Below are positions 11,673 to 22,922 of a stretch of 64,000 bases of DNA, in pieces (within the stretch, counting starts at the first letter, position 1; every line of letters begins with the position of its first letter). The stretch lies in NCBI GenBank assembly GCA_965112735.1, contig OZ218956.1, positions 3,658,001-3,722,000 on the forward strand. The letters are read 5' to 3'. The translations under genes and the position numbers were made by a program. This stretch comes from Phaeosaccion multiseriatum (taxonomy: Eukaryota; Ochrophyta, other classes). A model generated the notes under the pieces. That model was not told the DNA's origin and made no database searches. It saw only the letters and a program-made list of their open reading frames with translations.

Positions 11673-14078
11673 TTACATTACCATGTACACAGAAAGGTAC
11701 GAGTCACCATGAAGGGTCGCCCTTTTCTGGAGCTTTGCCGCCTCCCTCCCCTCTGCGCCTGCCTCTGTTCTCCTCCTTTTCCAGGCCTCCCCCTTCTTCC
11801 GCAGCTCCGTCTCGCGGGTACTCTCACCCCTCCCGAGAGCGACACCACCCTCTGCAGGTGCTACAACTGCTCCTGCCCCCGATCCTCCCGCTGCCGGCCA
11901 CGGTGCTGCGGCTCCTGCTGCAGACTCCATCCCGGAAAGCGGGAGGGGGGTGTAGCCCATGCTGCCACTCGCTGCTGTACCCTCCGCAGTATCTCCGCCA
12001 ACATGCTCCTCGCTAAAGTGGTCTCCACCCTCCTCCCCCGCAACTGGAGCAGGGTTCTCTGCTCGCTCTTGCCCCTCGATGGCGTCGTGGTCCTCTTGTG
12101 GTGCCGCGAGAGTCTGTGCCCTGGGCAAAAACTGCCGCACCCACGCCTTGTCCACAGGTCCCGCAGCGGCTGCAGATGGTCCCACTTCCCTCCGAAGGGG
12201 CCGCTGAACAGCCTCGAAGAAGTGGCTGCTCCTGAGCTCGTTGTAGGCGAGTTCTGAGTGGAAGACAGACTGTAAGTAAGCTTCTGCAGTGGATGGCATA
12301 AGAAAGAGCGGCAAGGGCGGCCAAAGAGCCGCCCACATCTAAATCGATGCGCGTATCAAGGTCGCCAATTCCTCTTTCGTAAGCTTCTGAGTTCCTCGAA
12401 GCCGCCCCCCATGTCTCCCAAGGCGAGCTGCCAGAAACTCACCTCCCCTAGAAACTGTAGCTGCTTTCGGCTCAGGGAATGCGACTCCAGTTCCTTAAAC
12501 AGCTTCTCTGTGTCACCGATGCCGCCAGTTGATGTACCGTTTCGCACGAGAAGCAGGGCCGCTGAGGTTGTAAGGGCCGTGTTGCCTGGTCCTACCTCAA
12601 CGGGCAGCTCTGCAGTCACCCACTGGAAGCGTAAGTTCTCCTTGTACGCTGTGGTCACGCGTGGGTCGTAGGAGTAGAAGGAGGTCGAGTACTCGCTAAT
12701 GGCTTTCTTCTGAGCGGCAAGCTGGACAGGGGTGGGGACAAGGAAGGAGGGCGAAGTGAGGAAAGGACAAGGGAAGAAGAGAGGCGAGGCGTCTTCATCC
12801 AAAGCCGCAGAGAGTAGCGCAAATGAGACACAACCGAAGCACACGAACCTGCTCTTGTGACGTTTTCTTTCTTCTTCTCCGCCTCCTTGTACGCAGCTTT
12901 CATCCGTTTCTTCTCCTCCCATCGCACTGCACACAGATGCCTTGTCCCCACCATGACAAAGTTGTCCTCCAGGCTGGTGACATGCACAGCCCGCTGCGGC
13001 GCCGTCCATCCATTAGCTTGTACACACTTTGACGAGGCATGCCATGCGCAAAGAGGCTGCCGATGGTCCTCTCCAAGGTTGTGGAAGATGTGGGGGGGCC
13101 AGACAAACACGTCACGTTGGGCGTACCCTCCCACTTGAGACTGGCGGCTTACCGTCGGGGCCCTGAAGTAGGGAGATCCCCAAGTAGACAACCCTTTCTC
13201 TGGATCCTTTGCCGCCTGGAGTGCTACCTTGATGAACTCAGTCTGCGCTGGTGGTCTATTCTTCGTCCCAAACCCTCCCCCCCCACAACCGCCCCCCTCC
13301 TCGCCCGTATTACCATCATCCTCGTCCTCATCCTCGTCGTTCTCACCCCTGTTAGCACAACAAAAGATGTAGAAAGGGGGCGAGAACAACAGGGGCAAGA
13401 AAGTGTGTCAAGGTATGTACAGAAAGGGCGGCGAAGAGGCGATAATTGAGAACGTACCGCTTAGACGTGCGACCAAGGGGCGGCGAAGAAAACCCTACGA
13501 AGTGGTCACCACTTGCACCATCTACCCTGTCTGCGCTCGAAGACATGTCACAGCCCTTCTTCTTCCTCTCCTCCATCTCCTTCTTTCGCTTCTCTTCCTG
13601 CTCCGCTGGGAGCAGGAAATCCTCATCAATTCCTTTTATAGCTGCAGCAATCAACCGCTTCTTCTCGCTTATACCCTTCGAGGGCCGGCCTCGTCCTCCT
13701 CCAGTTTTGTAAGCATCTTCTAAAGTCGCCTTCTGGTTGAGCAAGTCCTGCCTTGCTGCCTGCAATTGTTGCTTTCCGCCTGTCCTCTTGTGCTGCGGCG
13801 ATTGTTGCAAGCTCAGCCTCCTCTCTCGCTTGAGTGCCAGTTTTCAAAGCGGTCGCTGGTTGTGCCGCCGCAGCGGCTGCATCTGCCAGAGCACCGGCTT
13901 GCGTCCAAGTCTCGTCGTCCCAATCACTGGCACTGTCATTGTCGTCGTGCGCTCCTGCGGCCTTTCCACTGATATCCGAAGAGCCCTGTGCGCCAGAAAT
14001 CTCTTCAGGACTGTCACAAAGGTGGTGCTGTTCCATCCTTTTGTGCTGCCCCGCTACAGCTTCTTCATTCTCCTCCAT
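11673..14078 (-). CDS. DUF6729-like zinc-binding protein with AT-hook, copy A
   Basis: Minus-strand gene starting at ATG 14078 (MEENEEAVAGQHKR). A later exon ends at 13458 and contains GGGRGRPSKG, an AT-hook-like core. Exon 13348 to about 12850 joins it in phase, and exons 12721–12443 and 12338–11673 follow. The third exon reads RDVFVWPPHIFHNLG, then PLCAWHASSKCVQANGWT, then a third Cys about 30 residues on. The next exon has Tyr/Phe and DPRV followed by helix-rich sequence. This order resembles DUF6729, a family I associate with transposon-related proteins of fungi and plants; the family call is from memory. The first two coding segments are in different frames, so there is either an intron near 13800 or damage. 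Some junctions are approximate. Function unknown; DNA binding is plausible from the AT-hook and Cys cluster. Confidence 0.5.
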
Positions 14079-14295
14079 TTGTCTCTGCTGCTGCTGGTGG
14101 TGTCATGGTTTGAAATGTTTGATATGTACCTCTCTTTGCTTGACTGCTGCTGCTACTACCAGCCCTGCCACCTTCCTGCCATGAGAAATCCTTCACTAAG
14201 CCATTACTACTGCTGGAATGTAGCAGTTGTGGTTTTTTAAGCAGCGTTGACCTCCTTAGAGGAGGGGGAAGGAGGGGGGGGAGCAGAAAAATATA

Positions 14296-14420
14296 GGAAA
14301 AAAGCCGCTCCACGGACCAAAAAAAATCGATCCACGGACAAAAAAAAATCGATCCACGGACAGGTCGACTCTTGACTCCTAATCTGTGATTCTATAAAGC
14401 GGCGCACTTTTATACCGTCG
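14296..14420. repeat. CCACGGAC/poly-A subrepeats and TATA boxes upstream of copy A
   Basis: Three tandem units of about 21 bases (TCCACGGACAAAAAAAA with TCGA) lead into GGTCGAC, then TATAAAG on the plus strand and TATAAAAGTGCGCC on the minus strand, ending at GTCGACC. The minus-strand TATA points toward copy A's start codon about 330 bases away. The same unit lies upstream of copy B. Confidence 0.55.
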
Positions 14421-14552
14421 ACCGCCGGCCCAAAAAAGGAGAAAAAAAAGAAATTAGAAATTTTCCCCGCCTGCGGCGACACCCCTCTCTCTCCTTCTCC
14501 TCCCCAGAGTAGAGGCAACTGTAGAAGACCTAAGTGTTGTATATACAATACT

Positions 14553-16284
14553 ATGCACACGGAAACGGGTAAATCACCCTCTGGCCGGTCCTTATCCTGC
14601 TGTAATCTTTCCCTTTCCCGCGCTGCCTTTTTCTGGAGCCTCGCCTTCTCCTTTCCCTCCTCGCCTGCCTCTCTTCTTCTCCTTTTCGCGGCCTCCCTCC
14701 TCTTCCATAGCTGCCTCTCGTGGGTACTCTCACCTCCCCCGAAAGCGACACCACCCTCTGCAGCAGCAGCCTCTGCAGGCGCTACAGATGCTCCTGCCCC
14801 TGATCCTCCGTGCCGGCCACAGTGCTGTGGCGGCTGCTGCTGCTGCTGCTCCTCCCCCTCCTCGTCCTCCTCCTTCCCCCCCCTCCTTCTCCAGCCTCAG
14901 CAGCACCTGCAACTCTTCCTCCTCCTCCCCCGCCCCCCCCCCCCGTCTCCTCCAGCACCAGCACCACCTGCTACTCCTACTCCTACTCCTCCTCCTCCTC
15001 CTCCTCCTCCTCCTCCTCCTCCTCCTCCCACAGCTGATTCTCCTCCTCCTTCCCCCCCCCCCCCCCTCCTCCCCCTTGTGATTCTCTTGCTGCTGATGAT
15101 GATGGTCCTCCTCCTCCTCCTCCTCCCCCTCTTCCCTCCCTCCCCTCCTCCTCCTCCTCCTCCTCCTCCTGCTCGAGGCTGGTGACAGACACAGCCCGCT
15201 GCGGCGACGTCCACCCATAAGCTTGTACACACTCTGACGATGCATCCCATGCGCAAAGAGGCTGCTGGTGGTCCTCTCCAAGGTTGTGGAAGAGGTGGGG
15301 GGGCCAGACAAACACGTCACGTTGGGCATGCCCTCCCACTTCAGACTGGCGGCTTGGCGTCGAGGCCCTGTAGTAGGGAGTTTGCCAGGTAGGCAACCCT
15401 TCCTTTGGATCCCTTGCCGCCTCGAGTGAACTCAGTCTGCGCTGGTGGTCTATTCTTCCCAAACCCTCCCCCACCACCACCGCCCCCCTTGTCGCCCGTA
15501 TTTCCATCCTCCTCGTCCTCATCCTCGTCTTTCTCACCCCTGCTAGCACAAAAAAAGATGTAAAAAGGGGGCGAGAACAACAGGGGTAATAAGTGTGTTA
15601 AGGTATGTTCAGAAAGGGCGGCCCAGAGTGGGCGGGGGGCGTGGACAAGAGCAGCCAGGCATCAAGAAGGAAGAGGAGATCATTGAGAACGTACCGCTTA
15701 GACGTGCGACCAAGGGGCGGCGAAGAAAACCCTACGAAGTGGTCACCACTTGCACCATCTACCCTGTCTGCGCTCGAAGACAAGTCACAGCCCTCTTTCT
15801 CGCTTCTCTTCCTTCTCCGCTGGGAGAAGCAAATTCTCATCAATCCCTTTCATAGCTGCACCATTCAACCGCAGCTTCTCGCTTATTCCCTTCAGGGGCC
15901 GGCCTCGTCCTCCTCGAACTTCGTAAGCATCTTCTACAGCCGCCTTCTCGATATTCAATCTCTGCATAGCTGTCTGCAATTGTTTCACCGCGTCTCCTCC
16001 TGTGCTGCGGCAATTGTCGCAAGCTCAGTCTCCACTGCCGCTTGAGTGCCCGGTTTCGAAGCGGTCGCTGGTTGTACCGCCGCAGCGGCTTCATCTGCCA
16101 GAGCAACGGCTTGCGTCCAAGTCTCGTCGTCCCAATCACTGTCATCGTCGTCGTGCGCTCCTGCGGCCTTTCCACTCGTATTCTCAGAGCCCTGTGCGCC
16201 AGAAATCTCTTCAGGACTGTCACACAGGTGGTGCTGTTCCATCCTTTTGTGCTGCCCCACTAAGGCTTCTTCATTCTCCTCCAT
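14553..16284 (-). pseudogene. Damaged duplicate of the DUF6729-like gene, copy B
   Basis: Starts like copy A (ATG 16284, MEENEEALVGQHKR) and keeps the AT-hook-like segment (about 15895), the shared block at 15685–15785, and RDVFVWPPHLFHNLG at about 15330. After SVTSLE the sequence runs into a (TCC)n array (14850–15175). The roughly 1 kb that in copy A encodes the rest of the conserved region is missing. Homology resumes at about 14520–14840, matching 11640–11910 of copy A. A stop also interrupts the frame after the first segment. I call it a pseudogene; transcription is not excluded. Confidence 0.55.
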
Positions 16285-16498
16285 TTGTCTCTGCTGCTGC
16301 TGGTGGTGTCATGGTTTGAAATGTTTGATTTGTTCCTCTCTTTGCTTGACTGCTGCTGCTACTACCAGCCCTGCCACGTTCCTGCCATGAGAAATCCTTC
16401 ACTAAGCCATTACTACTGCTGGAATGTAGCAGTTGTGGTTATTTAAGCAGCGTTGACCTTCTTAGAGGAGGGGGAAGGGGGGGGGTGAGCAGAAAATT

Positions 16499-16585
16499 AT
16501 AGGAAAAAAGTCGCTCCACGGACCAAAAAAAATCGCTCCACGGACCCAAAAAATCGATCCACGGACAGGTCGACACTATAAAAGT
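16499..16585. repeat. CCACGGAC/poly-A subrepeats and TATA box upstream of copy B
   Basis: Same subrepeats as at 14296–14420: three CCACGGAC units separated by A tracts, then GGTCGAC. Here TATAAAAGTGCGCC is on the plus strand, about 97 bases upstream of the ADCK2-like start codon at 16667, so the repeat edge may serve as that gene's core promoter. Confidence 0.5.
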
Positions 16586-16666
16586 GCGCCTCTCCCTCCC
16601 CATCTGTGATCCTGGAGCACCAACACACGAGCTTATTGTTTTTTTTTGTTTTTGTTTTTAAAAAAA

Positions 16667-18455
16667 ATGGCGCTTCGCTCAGGCCGCTCCTGTCGGCGCT
16701 CCTTGCATCTTCTAGCGCGCCGCTCTCCTCCTCGCCTGCTTGACAGCCTTCGAGCATGCCAATATGAGTTGTCTCAGCAGCGTCAGCGCCAGCAGCAGCA
16801 GCATCGTCAGCAAACAAGAGGACTTCGAACAAAGCCAGACTTGTCTTTGTTTTTGCCAGTTCAGCATTGGAGTAGACATGGACGGACTTGTTCGAGAAGA
16901 AATAGCAGCAGTTGCCAAATGGGTTCCGCGGACAGCTTCGTTTTGAGGAAGGACATGCCGCGATCGCTGTTGAAATCGCCCCCTTCTCCACAAACTCCAC
17001 CACCGTCGGCCTCGGTTGCAGTCCCGGGACTAGGCCCGGCTTCCTCGTCGACCTCCTCTGTGGCGGCAGCTCTCTTGGTGGCGGGAGCCGTAGCAACAGC
17101 TTCTCCGTCTCCAGCAACGGCAGCGGCAGCGGGAGCAGCAGTTGGTGACGCGACAACGAAATCGTTGGAAGCAGGGCCTGTGGGAGCGAGACGCGCTCAG
17201 AGAAGATCCCTGCGTAGAGGCTTGAGACTGCTGGGCAGACTTGTGTGGCTGTCGCTCCGGTGGACGCCCGTCGCCGTCTCGCTTCCCGTCGTCGTGGCCG
17301 TGAGGTAAGGAGTAAGAAGGAGACAGCACAGACGGGAGAGCAGGATATGGTGGGATCGTGTTTGCACAATGTCGCTGGTTTTACCGGCCGGGCTGTTCGA
17401 CCACGTGCCAATGCTTCCCCGGCATGACTGAGGAGCTTCCTTCTGCCACCCCCGTGGCCTGACCCCCTCCCTCTGCCGCCCCCACCCCACTTCCACCCCA
17501 TATTCCTCCAATATGCCTCCAACCAACTGCAGCAAACTGGGGCTACCCGGGGCGGCGGGGCTGACGGATGCGTGGTGGAGTGCAGTGCTGCGAGCCGTGG
17601 AGGGCAGCGGGCCCACACACATCAAGTTCATGCAGTGGGCGAGCACGAGGAGGGACCTCTTTCCTGCGGCTCTCTGCACACGCTTCTCGGTGTTGCACAG
17701 CGAAGTGCGGTGAGTGCGAGGTTGGGAGAGGGAGAAGGGGAGTGGGAGGGGAGAGGTGGGCTGACAGGTAGACAGACAGACTTTGCTACGCTACGCTTAA
17801 GTCTGTGGAAAGTTGCTCTTTTTTCGCTGCCGTGTTCCCCGTGGCAGCTCTCTCTTATGCGGCTCCCTCTGCGTGGCATGCCCTGTTTTCTCGCCTCTGT
17901 TCTCCACGCCCCTGCCCCTCTCTGCCCCCCCCCTCTCTCCCTCTCTACCCGGAACCACTCACTGCCCCTCACTGCCCCCCTCCCCCCCTCAGTCCCCGTC
18001 CGTGGCATCACACGGCGAGGACTCTCTCTAGGGCGTTTGGCGACGACTGGATGAAGAGTCTCACACTCGCACGCACACCCGTGGGCTGCGGATGCGTTGC
18101 GCAGGTCAGGGACGTTTCAGGCCTCGGGGCACGTGCACACACATTGACACACACACACACACATTGACATACACACACTTGACATACACACACACACATT
18201 GACATACACACACACACACACACACACACATTGACATACACATAAACACCCTCTTGCTTGCTTTGTCAGGTGTACGAGGGGGAGCTGAGGACCCAGGGGG
18301 GAGCGACACGAGAGGAGGGGATGGAGGGGGGGGGCGGGAGGAAAGGAAGGAAAGGAAGGAAAGTTGCCGTCAAGGTCATACACGAACACGTCAAGGTGAG
18401 CGTCTTGAGGGTGGGGCAGGCGGGGCGGGCGGGGCTGCGAACGGGGAATCGGCTC

Positions 18456-18490
<35 letters not shown>

Positions 18491-21400
18491 TCCTCTCTCT
18501 CTCTCGCTCTTTTCTCTTTCTTCCTCTCTCTCTCTCTCTCGCGCGCGCGCTCTTTCTCTCTCTCTTCCTCTCTCTCTCTTTCTTTCTTCCTCTCTCCCTC
18601 TCCCTCCCTCCCTCCCCCCCTCTCTATCTTCTCCCCTTTCTCTCCCTCCCTCTGCCCCCCTCCCTGCTCTGCCTCCGCCACCCAACTCTCACCCCCCCCC
18701 CCCCCCTCCCCCTCTACCCTACCCTGCCCCAACAGGAGTGCATATCCCTGGACCTTAGCCTCATGCGGCAGAGCTGTGCCTGGCTCGAGTGGGCGGTGCC
18801 GGGCCTGGCTTGGCTCGGACTGAAGGAGTCTGTGGAAGAGTTCTCGGTGCTAATGAGTGAGCAAACTGACCTTGTGAGAGAGGCGAGCCACCTTCGCACC
18901 TTTGCGCACAACTTTAAAGGGGTTCAGGACGTGCGCTTCCCTGTGCCGGTAGAAGGTGAGGGTGTCTGTGAACATGTACATGTAGTGTCCGTCTGTGTAC
19001 ATTTATTGCGTGTGTGTTTGTTTGTGTGTGCTTGTTTGTGTGGGTGTGTGTGCTTGTTTGTGTGTGTGCGTGTGCGTTGTGTGTGTATGTGTGCGTGTAT
19101 GCGTGTGTGTGTATAGACATGGGTCGGTCGGTGGGGTAGTGACTGCAGAAGGGCTCCGGAGAGTGATCCATCCACTGCCTTCCGGCCCTTCTTCTTCCTC
19201 GCCCTCAACGCCACATTGCGTGTGTCCTCCCCCGTCCACTGCCATCGTCAGGGTGGGTGTCTACCAACGCGCTCGTTGAATCGTTCGAAGAGGGCACGCC
19301 AATCAGCGCTTACCTTCAGCCAAAGGAGCAGGAGAAGGAAGAGCGAGGAGTAGCAGTTGGTGATACGGAAACAGCAGCAGTTGGTGATACAGCAGAGCGT
19401 GTTGCGTTCAACAGGAAGCTCGCTGGCGTGGGGCTGCAGGCGCTGCTCAAGATGGTGAGGAGAGGAGAGAGGAGGAGAGAGGAGAGAGGAGGGGATGTGA
19501 GGGGAGGGGAGGAAGGAGGAGAAAGGGAGGGAGGTAGGGAAAGAGGAATGAAGGATAGAAGGATGGAAGGAAGGGAGGGAGATAGTAGGGAAGGAGGAAG
19601 GAAGAAAGGGAGGGAGGTAGGGAAAGAGGAAGGAAGGGAGGGAGGGGTGTAGGGAAGGAGGAAGGAAGGGAGGGGTAGGGAAGGAGGAAGGAAGGGAAGG
19701 AGGGGGGTAGGGTAGGCAGGTAGGTAGGGATGCAAGTGCTACGTGAGGTTACGTGAGGTAGCTACCCGCTGGGCTACTTGCGATGTTGAAGCTTGTTGGG
19801 CTTCTTGTCTGCCTGCTGGATTGCAGGCCGTCTTGTTGTTGTTGCTTTCAAGTGCCTTCGATGGCTTGAGATGATAAGGGGGATGCGGTTGGTTGTTTAG
19901 GTATGTGGGGAGGTGGGTAGGTAGGTAGGTAGGTGGGCAGGTAGGTAGGTAAGTAGGAAGAAAGAAATAGGTACATAGGTAGGTAAGTATGTGGCTCTTG
20001 TTATCATCTTCTTACCCTCTTATTATCATCTTATTATCACCTTCTTGCCCTCTTGTTATCATCTTGTTATCATCATCGTACCCTCTTGTTATCATGTTGT
20101 AACATCATCTTCTTACCCCCTTGTTATTATTATCATCATCATCTTGTTATCATCTTGTTATCATCCCCCCAGGCCTTCCAAGACAACTTCCTTCATGGTG
20201 AGCAGAGTGGAGTGAGTGGGAGAGGGAGGAGGGAGAAAGGCGGGGAGTGGGAGAGAGAGTGAGAAGAGTGAGAGCGAGAGAGAGAGGGAGAGAGAGAGAG
20301 CCCGAGCGAAAGAGAGAGGAAGAGAAAGGCAGAGAGAGAGAGAGGAAGGGAGAGATAGAGATAGAGCTTGAGGGAGAGAGAGAGAGTACCCTGGCTGCCA
20401 CCCCCATGGCTCTAATCGGCTCTAATCGGCTCTAATCGGCTCTAATCGGCTCTAATCGGCTCTAATCGCACTTCCCTCCGTCTCCATCGTGTGGTGCCAC
20501 CCCACGCTTCATCTCCGTTGCCCCCCCTCCCCCCGGGAGAGCAGGCGACCTCCACCCCGGGAACATCCTCGTGTCCGCTGAGCGTACTCCCCAGGGGGGC
20601 CCTGTGCTCATATTCCTTGGTGCGTGCGTGCGTGCGTGCGTGCGTGCGTATCTTACCGGAGGGGGCGTGGTTGGGTTTGTGCCTGGGCCGCCAAAGTCGA
20701 AATCAAGTCGCTCCCCTCTGAGATCAGTATCTAACCCTCCCCCTCCCTCCCCTCCCCTCTGGTTTACCCTTCCCTCTGGGCTTATCTCAACCCCCCTGGG
20801 CTTATCTCAACCCCCCTGGGCCTATCTCAACCCCCCTGGGTAGACGTAGGCATCTCAATCTCTCTGAGCGCTGCGGACTTTGCAAACTTCACTGACTTAT
20901 TCTACGCCATCGCGGGGGGCAAGGGGCCCACGCCGGGCAGGCTCATCCTCGAGAGGGTAAGTAAGTCAGTGAGAGGAGAGAAGAGGAGAGTAGCCCTGCT
21001 CTCTCTGTCCCCACGTCTGCTCCTCTGCTCCTCTGCCCATCCACCTACGTCTCCCTCCCTCCCTCCGTCCGTCCGTCCCTCCCTCCGTCCCTCCCTCCCT
21101 CCACCCACCCACCCACCCACTCACTCACCCCAGGCCCGCAACCAGCGCTGTACCGACCCCGACGCCTTCTGCGCCGAAGTGGACAAGTTGGTGCTCCAGG
21201 CACGCAACGATAGCTCACAGCACAAGAGCGTGCACGTGGCAGAGCTCATTGGGAGGTGAGGCCCAAACAAGAGGGGGCCTGGCGTTGGGGTTCGTGCGAT
21301 GCCCATATGCCTGCATGTGCTATAAGCGGCCCTCCCTTCCACCCGCTGCTCCACCTCCACTCCCTCCACCTCCACCTCAACCTCCTCCGGTCTTATTGTT

Positions 21401-21766
21401 CGCTATTTCGCAGCATGCTCTCCCTGTGCTACCGCCACTCCGTGCAGCTGGAGAGCCGCTTCGCTGGGGTGGTGTTGGCGATGGCCGTGTTGGAGGGAGT
21501 GGGGAGGAGCCTCGACGATGACCAGGACTTGCTGCAGGTAAGTCAGGAAGGAAGGAAGGAGCGCAAGAGTGGGCATCCCTCCCCTCCCCACTCCTCCCCT
21601 CCTCAACATAGCAGACCAGCCTGCAGGCTTGAGCACGGCCCGACACTGAGGCAACCCCACACCCCCCGTGTCATTCCCCTGCCACGTGTCACCGTACGTC
21701 ACCACATGACCACAGGCCGCCAAGGTTGTACTCGTCAAGAGGAAGCTTGGCAGCTTGCTCGGCTGA
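16667..21766 (+). CDS. ADCK2: ADCK2-type (aarF/ABC1 family) mitochondrial atypical kinase
   Basis: Twelve exons: 16667–17304, 17533–17709, 17993–18104, 18270–18395, 18736–18955, 19252–19454, 20173–20197, 20545–20619, 20844–20956, 21134–21255, 21414–21537, 21716–21766. They sum to 1986 nt (661 residues). The Arg-rich N-terminus without acidic residues suggests mitochondrial import. Family landmarks are in order: GPTHIKFMQWASTRRDLFP (the KxGQ-like ABC1 signature in its ADCK2 form), TPVGCGCVAQVYEGEL, invariant Lys in VAVKVIHEHV, EQTDLVREASHL, catalytic HGDLHPGNILV and metal-binding LDVGIS. ABC1 kinases support coenzyme Q biosynthesis and mitochondrial lipid metabolism; the exact substrate is unclear. 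Oddities: a 25-nt microexon splits the catalytic loop, and the motif-derived sequence AVGDT occurs once in exon 1 as AVGDA and twice in exon 6. The TATA box at about 16570 lies in a repeat. Confidence 0.88.
20400..20470 (+). repeat. GGCTCTAATC tandem array in ADCK2 intron 7
   Basis: Six near-perfect 10-base units GGCTCTAATC lie in the intron between the 25-nt microexon and the HGDLHPGN exon. The next intron (about 20770–20840) carries three copies of a 20-base unit based on CTTATCTCAACCCCCCTGGG. Confidence 0.8.
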
Positions 21767-22922
21767 GTAGACATGCCAGCAAGGAGAGGCCGCGACAGTT
21801 ACAGCCGCTTGCTTCGGGCGTGTGTGAGAGAGAGGGAAAGAAGAGAGAGCGAGCGATGGTGTGCTGTAGGGCTGTGAGGGCTGTGCGGGAAGGAGCTCGC
21901 GGAAGGCGAGGAGGAGGGCAACGCGTGCGACACTTCCTCCCTTCCTTCCTTTCTTCCTTCCTCTCTTCCTTCCTTCCTTCCTTCCTTCCTTCCTTCCTTC
22001 CTTCCTTCCTTCCTTCCTTCCTTCCTTGGCTCTGTCGAACGAGCTGCATGGCAATATATAGGCGTTAATAATCATTTATCATTCAATTCGGGTCCTTACA
22101 ATTTGCCCCCTTCCTTCCCACCCTCCCCTCCTGTTACATCCTCTTACATACACTTTCAGCAGCCGCAGCTCCGCCCGCCTCCCTCTCACTAGGAAGCCCC
22201 CCGGGGTGCGCCACTTTCCCTAACATTACGTGTAGGTACATCATTTGTCATTTGTTGCTCTCAGAGGAGGGGATGTTGACCGCGCGAGCGTCCCAAGACA
22301 GGCCGAAGACGTCAGGCTGTGTCTGGTGCCTGTCTGGTGAGGAAGAGGTGGTGAGAGAGGGAAACATGTGGTGGCTGCTTGCGAACTTCTTGCGAACTTC
22401 TTGCGACCCATCGGCCACCGTGCGCATCTGTTGCCTTCTCATCGCTGCCCTTCAGCGAGACGCGCGCACGGACGGACGTACGCACACTCACGAGTGTGTG
22501 TGTAACCGTCTGTAACCGTCTGTAACCGTGTGTAACCGTACAGCTCTACGCTCGGATGCAGGCACACTTCGACTGATACGTAGTCTGTGTGTGCGTCCCA
22601 ACGACAGCAGCGATGATCTCATGTGTCGCTTCCACGCCAAGGCTGTAGAGGGCAAGCTGGCTGAGCGCCCCCCCGGGCATGATGAAACGCTCATGAGGAA
22701 GGGCTCATGAGGAAGGGCTCCCAAGCACCTCTCGGCTCTCGCACCACACCTCCTCCTCCTCTTCCTCCTCCTCCTCCTCCTCCTCCTCCTCCTCCTCTTC
22801 CTCCTCCTCCTCCTCCTCCTCCTCCTCCTCCTCCTCACAGACACACAATGCCGTGAACGTCCCTCACCTCCCTCACCTCCTTCACATGCTTTACATCCTT
22901 CACCCCCTCTCCCTCACTTCCT
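21767..22922. other. Region between convergent ADCK2-like and vezatin-like genes
   Basis: Holds a (CTTC)n array at about 21943–22027 and a (TCC)n array at about 22747–22836. On the minus strand, 22700–22560 (ALSQLALYSLGVEATHEI) and 22440–22248 are open and could be extra 3' exons of the vezatin-like gene if splicing occurs before its stop at 22923. I could not fix junctions. Confidence 0.3.

Noticed and set aside
13700-14078. Programmed frameshift between the first two coding segments of the DUF6729-like gene
   Set aside because: Copy B has a different frame offset at the same place (2-base length difference), so the shift is not conserved; a short intron or decay is simpler.
16497-17618. 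Long minus-strand ORF opposite ADCK2 exon 1
   Set aside because: The plus strand carries the conserved, phase-consistent ADCK2 exons; the antisense frame shows no domain and crosses splice sites.
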